Source of the DNA: Muscardinus avellanarius
Taxonomy: Eukaryota > Chordata > Mammalia > Rodentia > Gliridae
Reading direction: 5' to 3'
Length of the DNA stretch: 64,000 nt
NCBI GenBank assembly: GCA_963383645.1
Contig: OY726571.1
Span: 82,451,388-82,515,387, forward strand
Each line of letters begins with the position of its first letter. Position 1 is the stretch's first letter. The notes under the pieces are model-generated. The model ran no database searches, had not been told where the DNA came from, and worked only from the letters and a program-made list of their open reading frames with translations. A program made the translations under genes and the position numbers. Shown here in pieces: positions 31,880-64,000 of this stretch.

Positions 31880-34800
31880 ATCACCGACCCATTGCTGCTG
31901 TTATTGTGTTCTAATATACAGACAGGAAGGGGTTGCAGTTATCTCTCAGTGGCTTTCTTAGTCCTTCCTACTCTGGTACCTTAGAAACTTTCCACTTTTT
32001 AGGTCCTTCTTTGTTATATACATGAAAGTAAAATCAATTCTCTTTTGAGCCCAACCATAGGTTTAAGCATTAAAAATAACCCTTTTCCACTTCAACCTGT
32101 TACCTATTTATTTTTGTGGTGTTGGGGATGGAATCCAGGGGCATTTTAAATCTGAGCTATACCCTCAGCTACTTTATTCTTTTGAGACGGGGTCTCACAA
32201 AGTTGCTAAGGCTGGCTATAAACCTATGCTCTTCCCGTCTCGGCCTTCCAAGTACTGGGATTACAAATGTGCACCACCACACCCGGCTCTCAACTTGTTT
32301 TACAACACTGAAGGAAAAATTGAATAAGACAATAGTCCATACAACAGCGGCAATCTCATGTTACTGGAATTCTTTCCTCAAAGTTGTACACTGCTGTTAA
32401 GTCTTAACCCTGAAGCTTAACTCATTAACTGGCCAAAAGGGAGACTACATGATTGACAAACTTTATTGTTAAGAAGTAAACAAAATGTAAAGTCCTCCTG
32501 GCTTCTATTTCTGGTTTACTGAAACAATATTTTGGAGTAAGATCTGTAGGTATGTACTATATAAACAAATATCCCAAATAGCTTTTAGTATAGGTGGCTC
32601 TTGGATCACACTTCCAAAAACATAAAGGAAAGGGTTTTTGGGGGTATACTGCACATTGGTTTTAAGTTAATGTTGAATTCAAATTATTTTTCTTAAACAC
32701 TAAAAAAATAACATGCATGATTAAAACTTCAAAATTGGCTACAAAAACCAAAACTGCGAGAGGCAACACTTAACAGCTATCTTTCCTGGAGGGCCGCTTG
32801 GTTTCCTTTGAATGTGGGGAGAAAAACTGATTCTGAACTTTGACACCTTCTGTTAAAGGAAGGCAGTTTTCTTCCTTGGCTATAAATTTACCTGCTAGTA
32901 TGGAAGTATTTGGTAAAAAAGTAGAAACAAGGCTCTTAAAGGTGGATTTTTCTTTTCTTGCAGTAATGGGGGACTGAACCCAGGACCATTCGACCTCGGA
33001 GCTACACCCCCTGCCCTATTTTTTATTCTTTATTTTGAAACAGGGTTTCACTAAGTTACAGAGTGCCTAAGTAGCTGAATCCCTGAATCACAATCCTCCC
33101 CAATGCTGGGATTACAAGCACAAGTGCCACCTCGCCCGGCTCCCAGGACTCTTATCTAAGAGTCTTGTTAAGTTCTAGGCTGGCCTTGAACTTGTGATCC
33201 TCCTGCCTCAGCCTCCCAAGTAGCTGGTATTATAGGCATGCACTACTGTACACTACTGTGCCTAACAAAAGACAAGTTTCTTACTGCAAACCTGCCTTTA
33301 GACCTAAAAAAAAAGGTGCCACTGACACACCTACCAGATGCTTTTCCATTATAGTCCAAAATTAAATATTAAACACATCAGAAGTGTCACCAATTTCAAT
33401 TGTGGGGCAAAGGGACTAATAATTTTTAAGGTGACCTGGTAAAAATATAGTTGCTAGAATTTTTTCTATGTGTTCAACTGAGTCCTTAAAATGCAACCAG
33501 AAGCCAACAGTATGCAGGAATTATACACTGTAGTCATCTCAAGTTTACCCCACTGATTTGATGGGATGAAAGGCTGGTGTCATACAGGCAATGCATGTGT
33601 GAATCAGTGAAAAGGAAAAATCACCACTGAGGAGAAAACAGAAATTAACAAATATAAAACATTTGGCTATTTTTCAGACCTGTCAAAAGCCAACTTATTT
33701 TTGTGTGTGTGGGTCTGGGGATGGAACCCAGGGGCATTTTACTTCCAAGCTACAGCCCCTGCCCTATTTTTCATTCTTTATTTTGAAACTGGGTCTCACT
33801 GAGTGAGTTGCAGAGGGCCTCACTAAGTAGCTGAGGCTGTCTGTGAACCGCGATCCTCCGGTCTCAGCCTCCCGAATGCTGGGATTACAAGTGTGCGACA
33901 CCATGTGCGGCTAATTTCTGTTATTTTTTTAATTTTTACTTATTTTTTGGTGGTACTGGGGTTCCTGGAAGCCCTTCTACCTCCGAGCTACACTCCCAGA
34001 CCTATTTTTACATTTTTATTTGGAAACAGGGTCTCCTAAGTCAGCGCACGCAGCTGGCTTCGAACCTGCGTGATCCTCCTGTCTCTGCCTCCCAAGCAAG
34101 GGGATTACAAATGTACGCCACCACGCCCGGCTAACTTCTGTTATTTTTAAAGAAAAAACTTGCAAGTCTATTACATAAAGTAAACCTGCTCAAGAAAATT
34201 TAGATGAGCTTAGCTTGCTCAAAAATTCATTTCCCTCCTCATCATTCCCTTTTTCTTAGCTCCTTGTTGGATGTTACTGAGGTTAAGTCAGTCTTTTACA
34301 TCAACCAAAGAAAGCATATGTGAAAGGTCTTTCAGGTTTCCCACCTCAACCAATACACCCTGCACAAAACTTCCTCTCAAATGTTCCAATATGATGACGA
34401 CCGTATGGCCACTTGAGATCTATAATTATGCAGTTCCTAACCCTTGCTAGCCCAAGGAAAAAATTACAAGGGCCTTTATACTGTTTATAGAAAAGGGAGC
34501 TAACTCATGTTTCCATTATTAGAAAACTAGAGTGACGGGGGATGACAGAGGACATGGACGAAACCTGAGGAACAAAAGGTTCCGAAAAGAGTTAAAGGAG
34601 ATTCTACGAAAGGTGGAATCCTCCAAAACTCTGGGTGTGACCCCTGTCCTTTCTAGGAATTTGCCCTCTAAGGCCCACCAGTGAGGGCAGGGGGCTAATC
34701 TTAATCACAAGACCTATAATGCCACAGGTCTTCCTTTTGTCTTGCTTATGATTAGTGATTTATATGTCCTTCACTTAATACCCCACTATTGTACTTTGGT

Positions 34801-35440
34801 GTTTACTCTTTTCTACTAGCATCTGATGATTAACCTAACTGGAGAAGGGTATAAAGATAGAGGTTTTAAAGAATAAATTTTGTCAGTTGCACGAGAAGAG
34901 GCAATTGTCCGTATTTTCATTTCAGGTCAGCGGCTCATCAGGCAGCTGTTCGGTGTTTCATTTTCAGGTCTCTCCCTCCCAAGTCCCGGAGAAGAATCTC
35001 CACACTAGAGCAGGAATATGGCAACAGGAACATGAATATAAACACTCTTTTAATGTTCTGTACTTAGTGCTTTGAAAGTGTTTTGGTGTTTGTGAATAAA
35101 ATCATGCTAAATAATCTGTTCCCAAGCTATAGTTTCTGTGAAAGGGCAAATTCTACTGAACAGCTTGGAAAATTTCCCTCGGTATCTTCCTGTCCATTGA
35201 GATTGACAATGTATATCAAAGTCTTCGGAGAACTAAGATTCCCTTTTAACTTTAACTCACCATTCCTGAATCATATTTGAGCACAGAATACTTTTTATAG
35301 CACATCTATTATTAATGAAGCAGCTAAAACACATATGGCAAGAAATGATGGTTAAAAACTTAAAAAAAAAATTGTCAAACTTGGAAAAAAAAAAAAAAAA
35401 GAAAGAAAAACCAGCAGAAATACAGTACCAAGAAGCATAT
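31880..35440. other. tail-to-tail intergenic spacer FAM217A / PRPF4B
   Basis: Inverted SINEs at 32110-32290, 32966-33140, 33155-33260 (B1 monomer), 33700-33915 and 33940-34135, then a solo LTR at 34533-35004. 32290-32960 and 33265-33690 show nothing recognised. No coding exon was found. Confidence 0.65.
34533..35004 (+). mobile_element. solo LTR of a class II (ERVK-like) endogenous retrovirus
   Basis: A 472-bp unit starts TGACGGGG and ends TCTCCACA. It is flanked by identical 6-bp direct repeats CTAGAG (34527-34532 and 35005-35010). A TATA-like box (GGGTATAAAGATAG, 34848) and AATAAA (34872-34877) mark promoter and polyadenylation regions in sense orientation. The 6-bp duplication fits class II elements. 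No internal viral genes remain. Confidence 0.85.
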
Positions 35441-60506
<25,066 letters not shown>

Positions 60507-63500
60507 CTATTTGAAGAAAAAAGGAGGCAGATATATCCTTAAAAATGTGAATTAAAGTGGAAGAAGGCATACAAATGTGGGGAGAAGTATAAGGGAATTC
60601 TGTACTGTCTGCACAATTTTGCTATGAATTCAAAACTCCTTTAAAAATTAGTCTTAAAAAACAATATCAGAACTACTGGAATAGTCAGTCAAAAAGATAA
60701 TTGAAACAGCTACCATTCTGATCTAATTTTAAATTTAAAAGTTTCTCATAAATACACACTTGAATATAAGCTCTATGGAAATAAATATCTACTGTTTCTT
60801 TGTATTCTTATGGATGGAACCCAAGGCCTTGTACATGCTAGGCAAGTACTCTGTTACTGAGCTATCCTCCCAGACCCTCTTTATGTTTTTATAGCACCAA
60901 TGCTGAGGTACACAGAATGATAACTTTATCCATCCTTGCTAATGAATACAGTATAAAGGAGGTTTCTTTCAGGTCTTAACATTTGAATGATATGATCACC
61001 AAAAGTTCACTGTGTTTGTTCTCTTAAGTTGTTCATGCTGATAACTATTCATTTTTCATAACATTATTGACTATGTAAACTTATGAAGTAAATATAAAAG
61101 AGGTTTTCTATGGAAAACTAAGTTGAAACTGTAGGAACAAGAAAAATATATGAATGGCTATCAAAAGCTATAGGGAAAGGAGAGACCAACTACTAAGGGG
61201 CACTGAGATGTTCTCTGCCATAACCGTTGGTGATGACATGACTATGCTGCCAAAACTTCCACTTTACACTAAAGAGGGTGACTTTTATTTGACATTAAGT
61301 TATGTATATTTTAATAAACCCACCCAAAGAATGCTGCTGACAAGGTCAGAAAATGTGATCAAAATCTTAAATCTGAACATGACCTTCAAATGTTTCTATT
61401 AATATCTCAAGGTTTTGGCCCATGTTAAACAAACAGAAACTGGTATCACAGTCCAAAAAGAGGTTATAGGTCTACATCAAAGAATTTGCAAGTTCCCTGT
61501 TAATGTCACATCTGACCACCATGTTCAGTTCCGGTTCCTTCTGAAATCTTACTAAGATAAAATGACAGTAACGTAACACTTAAGAAAATCTATAGGCAGA
61601 GAGACAAGGGATAGCAGAAACATCAACAAAATCCTTGAAATGAGAAGGAGTTTCACTATGTTGCCCTGGTGGGTCTCAAACTCATGACCTACCCTGATCT
61701 CCATATCCTGAGTAGCTTTGTGCACCATCACATCCAGTTTTAAAATATGTAAACTGAATGGAGTCAAGCTATTAGTACAATAGGAATAGACAAGATAAAC
61801 CGGAGACATTATCAGTGCATGTTAAAACAACCATACAGTATGGAAACCTGAGATTCCATGTTTGCTAAAAGATGGTAAGATAAAAGTTGAAAATTACTCG
61901 TGAAAAGCACTTAGAAACAGATAGACTCGTGTATATTTCCCTCTACATTTCAGTGGAAAATGCCCAACACTGTCCTCACAATGTGACAGAATACTTAAGA
62001 TTTACTTCCTTGGGGGATTAGGAGTATATATACTTTGCCAGAAAAATCACTTGGTTAACATATGAGGCCCTAGGTTCAATCCAAAGCACCACAAAAGAGA
62101 AAAAAAAAGGGATTTACTTTCTTTCTTCAGAGGTTATTAGTGGTTGTTACTAAAACCTGACAAGATATATTTGGTGTTTTTGAATCCAAAATAGAGACAG
62201 AGGAAGTTAACATTATGAAAAATCAAAACTCTACGCAGCCAGTCTACATGCCCTGAGAGAATTCTGGAAAAGTTACCAACCCAAGAAAAAAGATCTCTAG
62301 TTGCTGGTGTCCTAAAATCTCCAAATTACCCCGAAGTGATAGCTTCTAGCTGATAATTTCTACATTGTCAGAATGGAAAAACTTCTATCGAGCTTTTCCA
62401 GTGCCTTATTTATTTTTTGGTACTGGGGATGAAACCCAGGGGGATTCTACCTCCATATTATTTTGAAACAGAGTCTCACTGAGTTGCAAAGAGCCTCAAA
62501 GTAGCTGAGGCTGCTTGAGAACCGTGATCCTCCTGTCTCAGTCTCCAAATGCTGGGATTACAAGTGTGCACCACCACACCCAGCTCTCAGTCCCTTATTA
62601 TGAAATCAGAACAGCCTGCAACGAGCCAGATGCTTAAAGAAGTGTTCAAATGAAAATGTAAACAATAGCATAGGTACCCTTGAGGATAAAAAGTAGAGCA
62701 AAGAGAAGAAAACTATAAAAAACAAAGCCTCCAAAAATAAACTCAGCATCACCTGAGAAGAAATGCTATTTCCATAAAATAATAAAATGTTTAAAAATAG
62801 AATGAGAAAAATCTAAACTGAAAAGAGAACAAAATGACAAATAGGACAGATAAGTAAAAAAAAAATAAGTGGAACAAGAGACAGTCCAAGTGGAAAAAAA
62901 ATAGAAAAGAGAAAGAGAGAGAATATTTCTCAGAAGGTCACACACATCCTCCTTCTGTAAATGACTTACCGAGTGACCGACATTATAAATGGGAGTGGGG
63001 AGAGAGCCACACACTAAGGCACAATCTAGTGAAATTCCAGAAGACACACACATGTAGAAAGAAAAAAAAAGGGGGGAGTCCTTTAAAAATGCCCAAGAAG
63101 CCGGGTGTGGTGGCGCACGCTTGTAATCCCAGCATTCGGGAGGCTGAGACCGGAGGATCGCGGTTTGTGGACAGCCTCAGCTACTTAGTGAGGCTCTCTG
63201 CAACTCAGTGAGAACTGGTTTCAAAATAAAGAATAAAAAATAGGGCAGGGGGTGTAGCTCAGAGGTCGAATGCCCCTGGGTTCCATCCTCAGACCCACAA
63301 AAAAGAAAAAGCACAAGAATCAGAATAGGACTCTGAAGAGCAATATTGAAAACTAGAAATCAATGAAAAAAAAAATGACTTAAAAAAAGTCTTAAAAGAT
63401 TTTAAACTGGAACTTAATTCTTTTCCAAATCAGCAAGAATAAAAGGCATTTAAAGAAAAAAAGAGATAAAAGGGCCCCCAAAATGTTCCTTTCATGTGAT

Positions 63501-64000
63501 TTCTTTATGAAGCTGTTGAAGATGGGTTACTGAAACAGAGGAGTAAGTCAAGAAAAAATGACACTGGGCAAAGAAAATGTAGACACAACACATAAGCAAC
63601 AAAGGAATACCCAGAGAGGGCAGAGGGAAAGCAGTAAGAAGACGGCTGTGAGCAGCCCTAGAGAAGAGCGTGGAAGACTAGGAACACTATGTATAAGAAG
63701 TGTCCTCTTTTCCCTTCTCCTCTCCCACTATTTGCTCAGTAATGAACAATAAGCACATGATCAAAATGATTATATTGACTCTGGAAGCACACACAATGTC
63801 ATAAAATCAGGCAGAAGAGAAATATGGGTATGGGTGGCATAAAAACTCACAATCCAAAAGAACTCTCACACCATGCATTTTCTTTTCCAGGAATGTAATA
63901 CATAAAATTTCTCAAGAGATATATAAAGATGGTTGCAATAAAGCGTTCTGTGTGCTATCTTTTAAAAATATATTCAGTAAGAGCTGGGTGTGGTGGCGCA
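60507..64000 (-). other. PRPF4B: PRPF4B intron upstream of the RS-end exon
   Basis: No exon was recognised. SINE pieces: ID-like - at 60815-60880, B1 monomer - at 61640-61735, ID-like + at 62045-62095, composite - at 62420-62585, composite + at 63090-63300, and the start of another + copy at 63982 cut by the window end. Confidence 0.65.
63090..63300 (+). mobile_element. composite B1-ID SINE, near-consensus
   Basis: AGCCGGGTGTGGTGGCGCAC, AATCCCAGCATTCGGGAGGC, GACCGGAGGATCGCGGTTTG, GGGCAGGGGGTGTAGCTCAG, and ATGCCCCTGGGTTCCATCCT. CpG sites are retained, suggesting recent activity. Confidence 0.88.

Overview
The window is mammalian nuclear DNA. Protein-coding exons with GT/AG splice sites sit in large introns packed with short interspersed elements. 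The dominant SINE is a composite: a 7SL/B1-like left half (RGCCGGGCRTGGTGGCRCAC, ending in an AAATAAAA-type linker) joined to a tRNA-Ala/ID-like right half ending CCCCTGGGTTCCATCCCCAGTACC. About 60 copies are visible. That B1-plus-ID structure, with MIR, MaLR, L1 and class II ERV debris, points to a rodent of the squirrel-related clade (squirrels, mountain beaver, dormice). I cannot name the species.

Gene order is ECI2 (+, 3' end only, 2894-7345), TEX56 (-, about 17319-7404), FAM217A (+, 22847-31875) and PRPF4B (-, 60506-35441, 3' half only). As I recall it, human 6p25.2 has the same neighbourhood read in the other direction. Splice phases were checked junction by junction: 12 PRPF4B exons, 7 FAM217A exons and 3 TEX56 exons each join in frame. 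The PRPF4B exons reproduce human residue numbering (Lys717, Asp815, Asp834 and Tyr849 all fall where expected).

Region by region. 1-7.3 kb holds the last three coding exons of ECI2, an L1 fragment and many SINEs. 7.4-17.3 kb holds TEX56 exons on the minus strand, a MaLR LTR and microsatellites. 17-22.6 kb is intergenic or 5' flank, with one orphan exon-like block on + at 21.0 kb and a coding-like block on - at 17.1-17.3 kb. 22.6-23.4 kb is a CpG island carrying the first FAM217A exon. 24-31.9 kb is the rest of FAM217A. 31.9-35.4 kb is the tail-to-tail spacer with PRPF4B and contains an intact solo ERV LTR with a 6-bp target duplication. 35.4-60.5 kb is PRPF4B, whose introns contain a 2.8-kb L1-derived insertion of unusual architecture at 51.4-54.3 kb. 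60.5-64 kb is a further PRPF4B intron.

The genes do not form a pathway. ECI2 is a peroxisomal/mitochondrial enoyl-CoA isomerase. PRPF4B is a spliceosome-associated kinase. TEX56 and FAM217A are little-studied genes of probable testis expression. The most unusual finds are the ORF1-only L1 element with an internal antisense ORF2 block bounded by one target-site duplication, the in-frame N-terminal extension of FAM217A together with loss of the ATG at the usual start, and an apparently intact TEX56.
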